NCBI RefSeq assembly: GCF_002099425.1
Contig: NW_018344015.1
Span: 4,432,501-4,496,500, forward strand
Length of the DNA stretch: 64,000 bases
From: Phascolarctos cinereus
Taxonomy: Eukaryota; Chordata; Mammalia; Diprotodontia; Phascolarctidae
Reading direction: 5' to 3'
Below are positions 11,046 to 22,199 of the stretch, piece by piece. How positions within the stretch are numbered: position 1 is the first letter of the stretch; every line of letters starts with the position of its first letter. The translations under genes and the position numbers were made by a program. The notes beneath the pieces were generated by a model. That model did no database searches and was not told the origin of the DNA. It saw only the letters and a list, made by a program, of their open reading frames with translations.

Positions 11046-11665
11046 CTTTTTTTAATACTTTATTTTTTTCAATTACATGTAGAAACAATCTTTAGCATTT
11101 TTTTAATTGAGTTGCAAATTTCTCCCCCTCCTTAGACAGTAATTAATTTGATATAGATTATGCATGTGCAATCATTCAAAACACATTTCCATATTAGCCA
11201 TGTTGCAAAATAAAATAGATCAAAAAAAATTTTAAAAAGTATGCTTTCATCTCTATTCAGACTTTCTCTCACTTCTTTCTCTGGAGGTGGATAACATCAT
11301 CACAATTCATTGGAATTATCTTGGATCATTGTATTGCTAAGAAAAGCTAAATCATTCACAGTTGATCATTGTTCTTTGCCACCACAAAAAAAAAAAGAGT
11401 CGCTATAAATGTTTTTTGTACATAGAGATCATTTTCTTTTTACTTCATCTCTTTGAGATATAGACCTAGCATTGGTATTGCTGGGTCAAAGGGTATGCAC
11501 AGTTTTATAGCCTTCTCAAAATAGTTCCACATTGCTCTCCAGAATGGTTGGATCAGTTCAAAACTCCAATTTTTCCACATCACCTCCAACATTTATCATT
11601 TTCCCTTTCTGTCATATTAGCCAATCTGATAGGTGGTACCTGAGATGCACTCTGACTTCTGACAT
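11046..11665 (-). mobile_element. L1 3' UTR, antisense
   Basis: A T-rich left end (antisense poly-A) is followed by CATATTAGCCATGTTGCAAA, ATTGTATTGCTAAGAAAAGC, TGGGTCAAAGGGTATGCAC and CCAGAATGGTTGGATCAG, in the order also seen at 33.7-34.4 kb. The insertion is 5'-truncated and carries no ORF2. Confidence 0.85.
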
Positions 11666-11709
11666 CAATGTTAAAATGAAATAGTTCTCTCCAAAATTAG
11701 CAATGATAT

Positions 11710-12895
11710 CTTAATCACAGAAGCTAATGGCCTCTTCTCAATCTGCATCCTGTTCCATGAATTCTCCACACAAAATGGATAAGAGTGATACTTTGTCTCC
11801 TCTCCTCATGCCTTTGCTTTCTCCTGATTCTCATCCAACTTATATGATGCTCCCTAGTCTTTCTTGCTAAATTTTCATCCATTTCATGTTTACTAACTTT
11901 ATGTGGCTCCCATCTCTCTTCTGGGCCCTCTTCTGTTTTCTCCCTGTGCCCGTTCAATTAGTGATCTATCAGATCTTATCGCTTAAGTTATTTATGCAGA
12001 TGAATGTAAGATACCATTCTCTTTCCTGAGTTCTACGTTTCTACAACCAACTTCTTTTTGGATGTTTTGAAATTGATTCTCATGCATATCTCAAACTCAA
12101 AAGTAGAACACAAGTTCTTTTACAAGTCTCATTATATTTCTCTAAAGCAGCCTTCTTCCTAACTTCCCTAATAGAGTTGAGAATACCACAATCTCGCTGT
12201 AACCTTATAGGCCTGAGTGACTTGGAAGATTACTCATCCTACACACCCAATCTGTTGCAAAATCTTTTTTTTTTACATTTACATCTCTCACATGCATGAC
12301 CTTCTTTCTAATTATACAGCCGCCATTCAGGCCAGCAAATTAGGCACTCAGTTGACACAGTGATTTTCTTAAAGCATAATTTTGACCATATTATACCCTC
12401 CCACCTAACTCAGGAAACTCCTGTGGCTCCTTATTGTATCTAGGATGAAATATTGAATCTTTTGTTTGCCATTTAAAGTTCTTCACAACCTGAACCTTTC
12501 CTCCCTTTCCATTCTTCTTACTCTCCTCCATGTCCTCATTGACCAAATCATGAAGGATCCAGTAGCTGTTCCTCACACATTAGACTGTACTTCATACATT
12601 ATATCCTGTACCTGTTCCCCATGCCTGGAATGTTCTCCCCATCAATGCCAAACTCAAAGAATCCCTGGATTCCCTTAACTCAACTGCCATCTCCTCCAAG
12701 ATGTCTTTTCTATTGCTCTGAACATTAGTACCACTCCCTCTAACTTTATTTTTCTTCTACCCTATAATTATTTGTGTGTATTTATTGATATCTGTTTCCC
12801 CCATTAAAATATACGCTCCTTGGCAAAGGAAATACTTTTCCTTTTGCCTTATATACCTAGGATTTACTTAATACAGTCTTCTTGATTGATTGCTT
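11710..12895 (+). mobile_element. L2 LINE, ORF2 C-terminal part and 3' UTR, sense
   Basis: About 1.2 kb follows the L2 order. ATGGCCTCTTCTCAATCTGC and TGGGCCCTCTTCTGTTTTC (remnant of the LGPLLFS RT motif) lead to TTATGCAGATGA (remnant of the YADD-type motif). Then come CTCCTGTGGCTCCTTATTG, ATGCCTGGAATGTTCTCCCC and a tail near 12,800-12,895. Frames are decayed throughout. It is one of the longer L2 remains in the window. Confidence 0.8.
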
Positions 12896-12934
12896 GAGTA
12901 AATAATTAACAGTTTTCTGGGAACAGAGAGTGGG

Positions 12935-13345
12935 TAGAAGAGAATGATATGAAAGGAATAGAAAAACAAGTAGGAGCCATGTTATAGAGAACATTAAATG
13001 ATATTCTAAGTATTGTATATTTTATCCCAGAGGCAATAGGAAGCCCCTGGAAATTTCTATAGGGAGAATGATTTGCTCGCATCTTTGTATTAGGAATATA
13101 AATTTGGCGGATGTTTGGAAAATGAATTAGGGATGAAAAAAGACTGGGACCAACAAGATCAGTTATGAAGTTAGTTCTGTAGACAGAGAGGAAATGAGTG
13201 TTTGAACCAAGAAAAGAATTGTATGAATAGAGAAAAGGAAACAGATGCAAGACGTGTGAACCGTGAAAATGATTACATTTTTCACCTGATTGGATATGGG
13301 GAGAAGAAGGAGAAGGAAGAGTTAAAGATGCTTCCAAAGTTGTAA
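12935..13345 (-). mobile_element. L2 LINE fragment, antisense
   Basis: TTTTATCCCAGAGGCAATAG, GAATGATTTGCTCGCA and the GATTGGATATGGGGAGA piece follow the antisense L2 ORF2 order. A 143-codon open frame on this strand is chance within the LINE. It lies directly beyond the 3' end of the sense L2, making an inverted pair. Confidence 0.7.
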
Positions 13346-13867
13346 ATCTGGATGACTAGGAAGACTAGTGACCTCTTCAAACATAAAGATATTTGGAGGA
13401 AGGACGCATTAGGGCAGAAATATGATCAAATCCATTTTGAACTTCTTTATCCAAAAAAAAGAAAGAAAATAATAATAGATGTAATACCTTTTGTGATAGC
13501 ATCTGATATAGCAAATGGTTTAAAATCAGGTAATTCTACCATGCATCATTTTTATTTTTCATCATATGTAAGTCTCTTTAACTTTCTCATCATAGCAATT
13601 GTTCCTAACTGTTCTTCATTTGCTCATTTTAGTTTAAATTGTAAGAATGGTTGATGATAAAAGTCAATTGAACTCTAGCTCTCTTATTTTATTTCCCTTT
13701 ACTAAACTACAAAAAATCAGTCATGATAAATAGCTTTAAAACCAAAGTGTTGCTTCACTCAGTTGCCACTAGATGGAGATACAAATTTTGAAGTCCTGTA
13801 TAAATATTTCTTTTTTGCATTTCTTGAGGGGTAGGCACCATAAAGTGTCAAATACTCCCTAATTATA
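13346..13867. other. No recognisable feature
   Basis: A 100-codon plus-strand frame (13,352-13,654) has no recognisable motif and no splice or promoter context. I do not call it a gene. Confidence 0.4.
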
Positions 13868-13998
13868 AAATGCATACTATATATAATATCACATATATAC
13901 ACATATTATATGCATATATGTATATATACTATACATATATGTGTATGTATACACACATATACATATATGTGTGTGTATACACACATATACATATACTA
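13868..13998. repeat. (TA)n/(CA)n compound microsatellite
   Basis: Alternating TATATG, CATATA and TGTGTATACACACA blocks, partly palindromic. Confidence 0.95.
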
Positions 13999-14034
13999 TC
14001 TTTTTTAACAGTTCTATTTGTAGCCTTACCTGGA

Positions 14035-14200
14035 CAATCATAGAACCAAGAGAGCAATACTCTAACTTAACTTTGTCAATGAAAAAATCAGAGGCCAGTG
14101 AGGTTAATGGATTTGTCCAAGGCTAATGAAGTAGGAGGCAGCAAAGTACAAGCCCTGACCTAGATACTCTGACCCTAAATTCGATATTGTTTGTGCTATT
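14035..14200 (-). mobile_element. CORE-SINE, antisense
   Basis: AATCAGAGGCCAGTGAGGTT, TTTGTCCAAGGCTAATGAAG and ACTCTGACCCTAAATTCGA give the antisense MIR order. Confidence 0.6.
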
Positions 14201-14617
14201 CCATATGTCTTAGTACAAATTCTACTGTTTGAAATATCTTCTTTCCATAATGTGAGAATCTGTTATTCAATGTCTCCATCACAACAAATTGGTATTACTC
14301 CATCTTGCTTATTCTCTGGACATATGAAAGCCATATGATTACACTTGTAATGTCTATAATGAACAGCAAAAAAAGATTCCAGTATGTTAGATTGCAATCA
14401 CACCTAACCCCAGATAAAAGTGTGAGGGAGATCAAGTTTTAACTAAATGTGTCCAAACTTTCATTTCCTTCTGTTCCTCATCTTCTGTCAATACCTAATT
14501 TTGACAAAACATTTAATAAACCCTGGTATCATCATGAGCAGAAAGCTGCTAGTAGGGATGCTTCTTTATTGCTTGGGAAAAATAAGACCATTTATATAAT
14601 TATAGATTTAGGGTTGG
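14201..14617. other. No recognisable feature
   Basis: AT-rich sequence with no repeat or gene signature. Confidence 0.4.
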
Positions 14618-14812
14618 GGTGTTTAAGAGATCATAGGCATAATAGAGCTGGAAGGGAGCTTTGGGTTGATTTAGTCAAAGACTGCATTTTACCCCTGAGG
14701 AAACTGAGGCCTAGAGAGGATAAAGGCCTTCCTTACCCAAGGTCACACCATTTGAAAATGCCAGAACTCAGATTTGATCCTAGCTCTTCTGACTCTAATT
14801 GTAGTAGGTAAA
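14618..14812 (-). mobile_element. CORE-SINE (MIR-like), antisense
   Basis: AGATCATAGGCATAATAGAG, TGAGGAAACTGAGGCCTAG, CCAAGGTCACACCA and GATTTGATCCTAGCTCTT. A second short antisense MIR-like piece follows at about 14,815-14,920. Confidence 0.8.
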
Positions 14813-14929
14813 ACTTAGGGAGTTGCTTAAGGTCCACAGAGGTTAGGTAATACATTACATTTGTGTCAAAAGTGGATTTGGACTCATCTTCCTGATTTCA
14901 AACAAATTTTAATGCCTCTATAAATTTAA

Positions 14930-16265
14930 TCATAAGAAGTGTAAATGACTGGTAAGGAATTTCTGGTTAATGCCAACTGGAGGTAGTTATATTTCAATAG
15001 TGATTAAACCTTGAGTTGAAGGCATACATGTCTGATGGGATTTCAGGCTTTAGACAAACTGCTGGGCAAAGTATTTTGAAGTGCAGTTTATGGATAGCAG
15101 TAGGAAGGACTATGCAGGAGGCCAGAGATTGCACCAAGAGAAGACTAAAGTACAATGAGGGGAAATTCACATTTTAAAAGAACCTGTTGACAATATTATT
15201 CTGCACTAGAAAATTTGGTGCAACGCAGAAAGCATGTGAACAGACTTGTAAAAAGCTGGAGAAAGATATCTGCATCATTGTTTGGGAGTCAATAAGCAGA
15301 ATAACACTGATGGAAGCTTTCCCAAGTTAGAAAGATTGATTTGGGTTTTAAATCATAACTAAACATAATATTTCACAAATAGAAATGCTAGTTTTGGGGT
15401 GATGATGATCATGATGTGCAAGTATAACAACAGAAATGTGATTGACCCTAATAGTACATGTGTTTAGGTTCAGTAGGAAAAGAAATTCCACTAAGAAAAA
15501 GAGATAGAAAGAAAATAAATAAGAATGGTGAAGATAATCAAAAAACGATCTTTTTTTACTGTGCAAGTGGATTTTGGTGATACAGAAAATTGTTTCCTCT
15601 CCTCCTCCCATTCATTCAGCTTATTTAGTAAATGTTTTTGAATGCCCTCAGGCTTTCAGCAAATGAAATTCATTTTTGTCTTTTTAGTGGTTTCTCAAAT
15701 ATGCCATTTGAAGACCACCATCATGCTGGCAATATGTGAAGAAGATTTTTTTCTTTAAATAAATTCATATTAATGCTTCTGATTAGAAATGCTTCAGAGA
15801 GGAAAAAGGGGAGGAGGTTACAGTTTGATTGTTTTCTCCATGTACCAGCAAGATGTGAAAATGCTCACTAACTGGACACCGATCCATTCTATTGTTTATT
15901 CACTCCCATTATGTATTTTGTTCTCATTATTTAGAAATACCTATCAGTTATTGGGTTATTCATAGGTCTTAGCCTTATCTCCTGTGGCATATATTTTTAT
16001 AGATGAAAGGAAATGAAAGTAAACAGGTTAGTAATGGTAAACAGGACAAATTGGTTATTGTCCAACCCAAATTTGTACATTTATGTGAGCATTGATGATA
16101 CTAGGAACCAGGGATTTGTGAACGTCTTTCTTTCTATTGGAAGTTTCCTCTCTTTTTTTGTTGAAATATAACTTCTTCTACATCTACTTACTTTGTTATT
16201 ACCTATACTGAAACTGAATATAATCTCTCAATTAAAGAGTTCAATGTTTTTTCTCCATTAAATTT
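14930..16265. other. No recognisable feature
   Basis: About 1.3 kb without a family signature, apart from an A/G-rich stretch near 15,480-15,535. Confidence 0.45.
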
Positions 16266-16330
16266 GATAATTCATTTCAATAAACATTTGCTAAGCATCC
16301 ATGCGGTTAATAAATTATTGTTTATTGACT
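16266..16330 (-). mobile_element. L2 3' tail fragment, antisense
   Basis: TCATTTCAATAAACATTTGC then TAAGCATCC is the antisense L2 tail. Confidence 0.5.
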
Positions 16331-16659
16331 GATAGAAGGATGGCATACTAGATTTAGCCATAGGGTTGGGGTTTGAAGATGAGAATCTATTCCTGTGTTT
16401 GTATGACACTGGGCTTTTCAAAGTCTGAAGTGCTAAAAAAAAAGTTATTACTATTCTTAGGCATAACTAGACTTTTACTTTCATTAATATAGGGAACACC
16501 TGGGTAAGGAAATTCCATTTACTAATGTAGGTTGGCATATTCTCCTCAACTTACAGTCATAGAGAGTTGTCTAGAGCAGCAATTGTGTAGCCAGTGTGTG
16601 CCAGAGGCAAAATTTCTTGACTCTGAGCCCAACCCTCAACCTCCTTAACCACACTTCCT

Positions 16660-16815
16660 CCTGTGTTATTAGTAATAGGCACCATGCTAAACATTAGGGC
16701 TCATAAAGAGAGGTGAAAGGAAAAAAAACCCAGAAACCCTGTGCTCAAGGAGCCTATAATACAGTAGAAGAAAACAAGATATGTGAATAACTATGGTACA
16801 AGAAAGAATGTGATA
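16660..16815 (-). mobile_element. L2 3' end, antisense
   Basis: AATAGGCACCATGCTAAACA, CCTGTGCTCAAGGAGCCTAT and AAAACAAGATATGTGAATA follow the antisense L2 3' UTR. Confidence 0.65.
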
Positions 16816-16816
16816 A

Positions 16817-17448
16817 GCAGCCAAGATGGCTGAGTAGCAAGAAGCAGTGCAGTGAAGAGCTTCTCTCTAGCCCCACCCCCAACCCCACCAAAAAAAAAAA
16901 TCCTCAGAACAGAAATAGAAAACTAGAAAATATACCAGACCAAACCCTGATAGCAAAATCAAAGAAAAACAAAAATGAGTAATTTTTTCCAGTCCAGGGT
17001 TAGCATGGGAGATAGAAAGGTCTGAGAATGTTGGAGACAGGGTCTACTGAGGAACATACAGCATGGAGAATGAAAGGCTGTAAGCCAGGGCAAGAAGGGG
17101 TCCTGGATTCATATCAAGGGACCCATACTAGGGCTTTGTTGCCTACTATCTATTCTGAATCACAGATCCAGAGTAAAATTAATGAGGGGCACTCAACTGC
17201 AGCTACTACCCACCCATCCCACCTGCAGTTTGAGGAGAGAACAAGTTCAGAAGCAAGCAGTAGCAGTGACACCACACAGTGGGGTCTCAGCTCTAACCTC
17301 TAGACCAGTCTGAAGCCTGAAGAGGAATCCCCAATCCAAAGGACAGGTTTACAGAGCCTACAGTTCTATAACTGTGAATCAGCAGAATCAGTGACTGAGT
17401 TCAGCAGAAGTCTCCTGTTGCTCAGATTTAAACCCAGGTAAGCAATTT
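16817..17448 (+). mobile_element. L1 5' UTR fragment, sense, orphan
   Basis: It begins at CAGCCAAGATGGCTGAGTAG, the YY1-like CAAGATGGC start typical of mammalian L1 5' ends. About 630 bp of relatively GC-rich 5' UTR-like sequence follow, holding a 91-codon chance frame. No ORF1 or ORF2 follows; the copy stops where a Mar1-like SINE lies. L1 insertions normally keep the 3' rather than the 5' end. Confidence 0.65.
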
Positions 17449-17451
17449 ACT

Positions 17452-17702
17452 GGGCAGCTAGGTGACACAGTGGATAGAGTGCTGGGTCTCAAGTCAGAAA
17501 GTCTCATCTTCCTGAATTCAAATCTGACCTCAAGTACTAGCTGTGTGATCCTGGGCAAGTCAGTTAACCTTGTTTGCCTCAGTTTCCTCATCTATAAAAT
17601 GAGCTAGAAAAGGGAATGGCAAACTACTCTAGCATCTTTGCCAAGAAAACCCCAAAGGGCATCACAAAGAGTTGAACACAACTGAAAAGACTGAACAACA
17701 CT
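17452..17702 (+). mobile_element. Mar1-like SINE, full length, sense
   Basis: Starts GGGCAGCTAGGTGACACAG, has the B-box-like GAATTCAAATCTGACC, CTCAGTTTCCTCATCTATAA (CORE), then TGGCAAACTACTCTAGCAT, AACCCCAAAGGGCATCACA and ACTGAAAAGACTGAACAACA. The tail is of RTE (BovB-like) type, not poly-A. Confidence 0.92.
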
Positions 17703-18119
17703 AGAATAAGAGCAGAAGTGAGGATTGTTGCCTAAGTTTGTCTTATAATTTTCTGTTTGTTTTTTAAATTTGTTCAAAAACAGTTATTATTTTAAGTAGC
17801 TGTTTAGTTGACAGTTATTCAATTGGAGATTAGCTGTGATTTTATGAAGAAGCCAACAGAGGGTTAGGCAGGAGTGTGCTGGAAATGTCTATCAACTGAT
17901 CCTCTGGAAAAGAAAACACCTGTACACGTGAGCTGCTTTAATTTAACCTGAATTATTAACATATCCATAATTACTTTCTTAATTCTAGATAATTAGCAAA
18001 AATAATATTTTTTGAAAATTTACAACACTTACTGATTTCTGAAATATAAATGTTCACACTGATAATTTAAGAATTGGTTCTTATAAGCTTGTAGGAGCTG
18101 GTTCCAGAATATCACTGGG
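17703..18119. other. No recognisable feature
   Basis: AT-rich sequence with no signature. Confidence 0.4.
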
Positions 18120-18222
18120 CTTAGCCCAACATCACATAGCTAGCAAATAGTAAGGGTGGAATTCCATCCTATAATTCTCATCTAGAGCAGCACTCTTTCC
18201 TCTGAGTCATGTTTGCCTCCTT
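18120..18222 (-). mobile_element. CORE-SINE fragment, antisense
   Basis: CCCAACATCACATAGCTAGC followed by ATTCCATCCTATAATTCTC in the antisense MIR order. Confidence 0.55.
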
Positions 18223-18344
18223 TTGCAGACCTTTATTTTTATTTTGTTCAGATTATTTCATTCCTCCAGCCTGTCCCTATCATTCCCCCTTCCCGGACCA
18301 TTCTTCCAGAACAGCCTATGATAAGAGATAGTAGTAGGAAAAGG

Positions 18345-18475
18345 AGCAGGAGAAAAGTATTTATAAAGCATTTTGAGGACTGCAAAGCACTTTATAAGTA
18401 TTATCTCCTTTTACCACATAATAATCCTACAATTATCCTCATTTTGCAGATGAGGAAACTGAGGTAGACAAAGAT
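18345..18475 (-). mobile_element. CORE-SINE 3' half, antisense
   Basis: TTATAAAGCATTTTGAGGAC, AAGCACTTTATAAGTATTAT and TTTTGCAGATGAGGAAACTG. Confidence 0.75.
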
Positions 18476-18479
18476 CAAG

Positions 18480-18984
18480 AAGTTACTATTTAAGTATTCT
18501 TCTATATCATCCTTTTCATCTCATGTTTGAAAAGCTTTCCTAAAATAGTTTTATCACATCTTTAGCAGTTAAAGATTAACAAGAACTCTCCTGACATCAA
18601 TTACAAAAAAAAAATCTCTATTATAATACTCAAATCTTACAAATCCTAAACCTCCTTCATAGCTGAGAATACTTTTAGGCATGGCATTCCATGTAGCAAT
18701 GACATATAATGGCATATTTCATGTACAGATGTAATTGCATACTGCTGAATTGGCAGGTTTTTTTTTAAATCAAAGTTTGTTTTTTAAAATAATTAAATCC
18801 TATTTTCCCATTGAGTTTACATAATCATTTTAGAAAGATTTTATTTTTACTTCATTTCTAATTGATGGAGGAAATGGTTTATAACACTTCTGCTATATTT
18901 CTCTGCTCTGTAAACCACAATTTTGTGCATAAGGAGAGGTGTTATGCCATTTGAACTGTCGTCAGTGGGGGCAGTATGGTATGG
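18480..18984. other. No recognisable feature
   Basis: AT-rich sequence. The only oddity is a small TATGGCATGGAATGGCATGG tandem at its right end. Confidence 0.4.
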
Positions 18985-19125
18985 CATGGAATGGCATGGT
19001 GTGGCAAGCAGAGGGCTGGACTTTGAGTAGGAAGAGCTGTTCAAATCTTAATTCTGCCATTTTGTTAGCTGTTTGACTCTAGGCAAGTAACTTAAAAGCT
19101 GTACCTCAGGAAAGTTTCTAAGATT
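18985..19125 (+). mobile_element. CORE-SINE, sense
   Basis: GTTCAAATCTTAATTCTGCC and GACTCTAGGCAAGTAACTTA lie in MIR order. Confidence 0.65.
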
Positions 19126-19586
19126 TTTCAAGCCATAGATCGGTCGTAGTTTCTGGATTGTTGGAACAAGCTTCCCCACACCCAGACCCTTTGGTAACTG
19201 ATAATATCAGGTGAAAGATTGAGCTTCCCATGCAAGATTGTCTTCCATGAGAGGAGATCTAGGTGTATGATGCAGTCAAGAAATACATTACTGGTTTCTT
19301 TTTTCTATAGTTTTCTAGATAAATGTCACAAATACCTGAACATTCCCAAATAATTAATAAATAGCTACACTTCACAGATGAGTAGATATACGAGTTGTTT
19401 TGTTTATTTGTTTTTCTTAAACTATTTGGAGGAAATTCAGAAATGGAGAGAGAAGCTGCAGATGTGAATCCCAAAAAGTTGGCAGGAAAGCAGGTATATA
19501 TAGGAATTAAACAAAATACACATAAGATTACTACCTTCTATATTCCATATTTTATATGTGCAATAAACAAAAAAAAACACACTTAG

Positions 19587-19765
19587 GATCATAGACTTAC
19601 TTTAGAACTAGAGCCAGGAATGACCTCAGAGGTCATCTAATCCAATACCCTCATTTTACAGATAACTTACCCAAAGTTATACAGGTAGTAACCATTAGCA
19701 AAAGAATTTGAACCCAGATCCTCTGATTCTAGTGCCCTAGGCATTTCCATCGTGCCAGGTTGTCT
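19587..19765 (-). mobile_element. CORE-SINE, antisense
   Basis: GACCTCAGAGGTCATCTAAT, TTATACAGGTAGTAACCATT and TTTGAACCCAGATCCTCTG. Confidence 0.78.
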
Positions 19766-19769
19766 CCTA

Positions 19770-19945
19770 TGGATCTTTAAGGCTTGAAAATGACTTTACC
19801 TACAATATCTCATTTGAGCCTTCCAACAATTCTGTGAAGTGAGTGCTATTATTCGCCCTGATTTTTTCTTTTTATGAGAAAACTGAGGCTCTGAGAATTT
19901 AAGTGACTTACCTATGGTCATACAGTCAGATCCAGATGGCTAAGC
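19770..19945 (-). mobile_element. CORE-SINE, antisense, second copy
   Basis: CAATATCTCATTTGAGCCTT, GAGAAAACTGAGGCTCTGAG and AAGTGACTTACCTATGGTCA. It lies right behind another antisense MIR. Confidence 0.72.
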
Positions 19946-19949
19946 ACAT

Positions 19950-20790
19950 CACTCTTATCTACCTCACCAACCTAGTTTTCAAATGAAGAAATCAACTCTT
20001 AAAAATCTGCAGCATTAGTAAGAGAAAACTGGGGAGTAAAAAATTAATCTTACCTCAAGAAACTTGTCAGCTACATAGCCCAGATGTCAGGGTTTTTAGT
20101 ATATGTTGCTTGTTGAAGAGAAACCTTGAATTTTCCTCAAATTGAATGCTAGACAAGTGTACATCAACTACAGAGAGCTTTTTTCTCAGTCAGTCCCTTC
20201 TACTTTTCCTATTTCTTCTTTCATATCATTATACCTTTCTCCAACCCACAACATCTGACAGTACTTCCGGAAGAATTGGCAAAACTTGAGTTTTTAATAA
20301 TCCATGACATTAAAAATTCATAGTTTAGCATGTCTCTAGTCACAGTGAGCCAAATAGCAACCCTGAAATGCATATGTAATTTCTGTAGGTTTGCTTGGAG
20401 ACTAAGAATCATTATTCAAGGACAAAATTTGATTTATTGGGAGCTCACTGCATGCTGTAGGGGGCAAAGTTTGGCATGAGGATGAAAATAATTTAACAAA
20501 TTAAGATGTATTTGCCCAAAATTATCTCAAAGGGAGTCCCACCGTTCAGCTGTCTCCACTAATTTTTCTCAGAAAACTACATTTGTTTCAAAAGTCAATG
20601 TAGAATTCCTTATCTTAGGAAATATGTTTACTTTATTTTCCCTCTCTCCCTTAGAATGCTGAACTCCAAAAGAAATTACATGAACCAAATTTCATTTTTA
20701 GGAAATCTATTGATATTACTTAGAAAAAAGGCAAGTACTTATGTCCCCATTGTTAGTAATCAATTGCTCACTCATAACCATACACCTTCT
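19950..20790. other. No recognisable feature
   Basis: About 840 bp without a signature. Confidence 0.4.
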
Positions 20791-20794
20791 ACCT

Positions 20795-20905
20795 CTTTAT
20801 CTTTCCACTGGCTGTCTGCCATGACTAAAATGACCTTCCCCACACCCTGAGGATCTTTAGTTTCCTTCAATATTCAAATCAACTCTTCAGATTCTCTCTC
20901 TTAGT
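20795..20905 (+). mobile_element. L2 fragment, sense
   Basis: TTCCACTGGCTGTCTGCCAT and TTCCTTCAATATTCAAATCA correspond to the L2 ORF2-3' UTR junction. Confidence 0.5.
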
Positions 20906-20981
20906 GCGACTCCATTGATGGTGTCCAATAAGAAACAAGGAGAAAGGACTTGGGCTTGCTAAGGCCTCTAAGGCCAACATG

Positions 20982-21533
20982 GGGTGTATGGAGTACTCCC
21001 AGAGCATTAGTACCTCTGGTATGAGAGCTTGTTGAGCCCTTTTCAGGGCTGCTCATCTACCTTTGCTGTCCACCTGTCACCCAACTCTCACTTGTGGCTT
21101 CAAGAAGCAATAACATGCACAGCAATCACTCCCCAGCAAACTGTCTCAGCAGACAGGCTAAACCAGCTAAACCAATAGGCCTCAAACTTGTCAGTGAGTT
21201 AGGGGTTTTCTACCCCAAACATGTAAAGATTTTCCCCAGTAGAATGGGATGATGAGAACAATATGTTCCGAAGGCCATGAAGGTGGCTGAAGCAGGCTCT
21301 GTTCGGTGCTTATAGTTTAGTCAGGCATCAAAGACACCAAGATCATCCATTGCATCCTGGGCCATTGCCAGTTATTTTGACTTTTGTCCTGCCGCTGGCC
21401 TTCAATGACTCAGAAAGAGAGAGTGAGGCTGATGATTTTATGCAATTCTGTTTCGCCTAAATCTATCTCATGCACAAGTCAAGATGTCACACATCATGTC
21501 ACTGGATTTCTTTGAAAATAAAGGACAAACAAC
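20982..21533 (+). mobile_element. Non-autonomous RTE-tailed element, complete with target duplication
   Basis: This 552-bp element is flanked by the exact 12-bp repeat AAGGCCAACATG (20,970-20,981 and 21,534-21,545). Its 5' part (from about GCATTAGTACCTCTGGTATG) matches, in reverse complement, the region just upstream of the RTE coding remnant at 54.3-54.66 kb. Its 3' end, AATAAAGGACAAACAAC, matches that LINE's 3' end. It therefore looks like an internally deleted RTE or an RTE-dependent SINE. No coding capacity is visible. Confidence 0.85.
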
Positions 21534-21604
21534 AAGGCCAACATGAAGTCCTTTGTAACATGCCTTATATCTTTGCCTCTTCATTCATTTCTCTCCTTTC
21601 AAAG

Positions 21605-21796
21605 TGAAGTGGCCATCTCCCATCATCCTGACCTATATATTGCCACTGGACCCAAATGGCTCCAGAGGAGAGAGTGAGACTGATGACTTTGCACAGCCCT
21701 CCCTCACTTAAATCCAATTCACTTGTAAGTCATGGCATCATCTTCTTGATGTCAAAGTCCTCTTTGAGAATGAAGGACAAACAACAACCTGTGAAT
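21605..21796 (+). mobile_element. RTE-tailed SINE, 5'-shortened
   Basis: CCTGACCTATATATTGCCAC, GGAGAGAGTGAGACTGATGA, CACTTAAATCCAATTCACTT and the tail GAGAATGAAGGACAAACAAC are shared with the 20.98 and 22.2 kb copies. Confidence 0.85.
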
Positions 21797-21826
21797 AGTC
21801 TAAGCTGTCCCACTAGGGACCCATGC

Positions 21827-21940
21827 AACTCCTCCCTCCCTCCTTCCCTCCCTTCCTTCCTTCCTTCCTTCCTTCCTTCCTTCCTTCCTTCCTTCCTTCC
21901 TTCCCTTCCCTTCCCTTCCCTTCCCTCCTTTCCCTCTGTC
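21827..21940. repeat. (CCTT)n/(CCCTT)n microsatellite
   Basis: Pure CCTT units followed by CCCTT units; all pyrimidine on the plus strand. Three chance open frames run through it. Confidence 0.97.
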
Positions 21941-22199
21941 CACATAAGATATCATACCCTTATCTATGGATGCTTTGCCCAAGGGAATGAAAATTTGTTG
22001 GTTTAAACCTAGCAAGATATTTTGGGGTTTATGGGCTAGATTTACTTCTTAAAGACCATGCCTTAAACCCAGTTCCCTCTGGTTCTCATTGCTTGGCCAA
22101 CAATAGGTCTCAGCTGAAGCCTCACTTAGTTGTCATTCTTTGAGCTCTGATGGCTCAGAGTGAATGAAACAGTAATTATTTCTTTTTTGGCTAGAAACC

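Noticed and set aside
12906-13337. 143-codon minus-strand frame
   Set aside because: It is the sense strand of an antisense L2 remnant; no start context and no domain beyond the LINE.
14449-14811. 120-codon plus-strand frame
   Set aside because: Its second half runs through an antisense CORE-SINE; no motif in the first half.
21656-22015. Three overlapping frames of 71-116 codons
   Set aside because: They run through an RTE-tailed SINE and a (CCTT)n tract.
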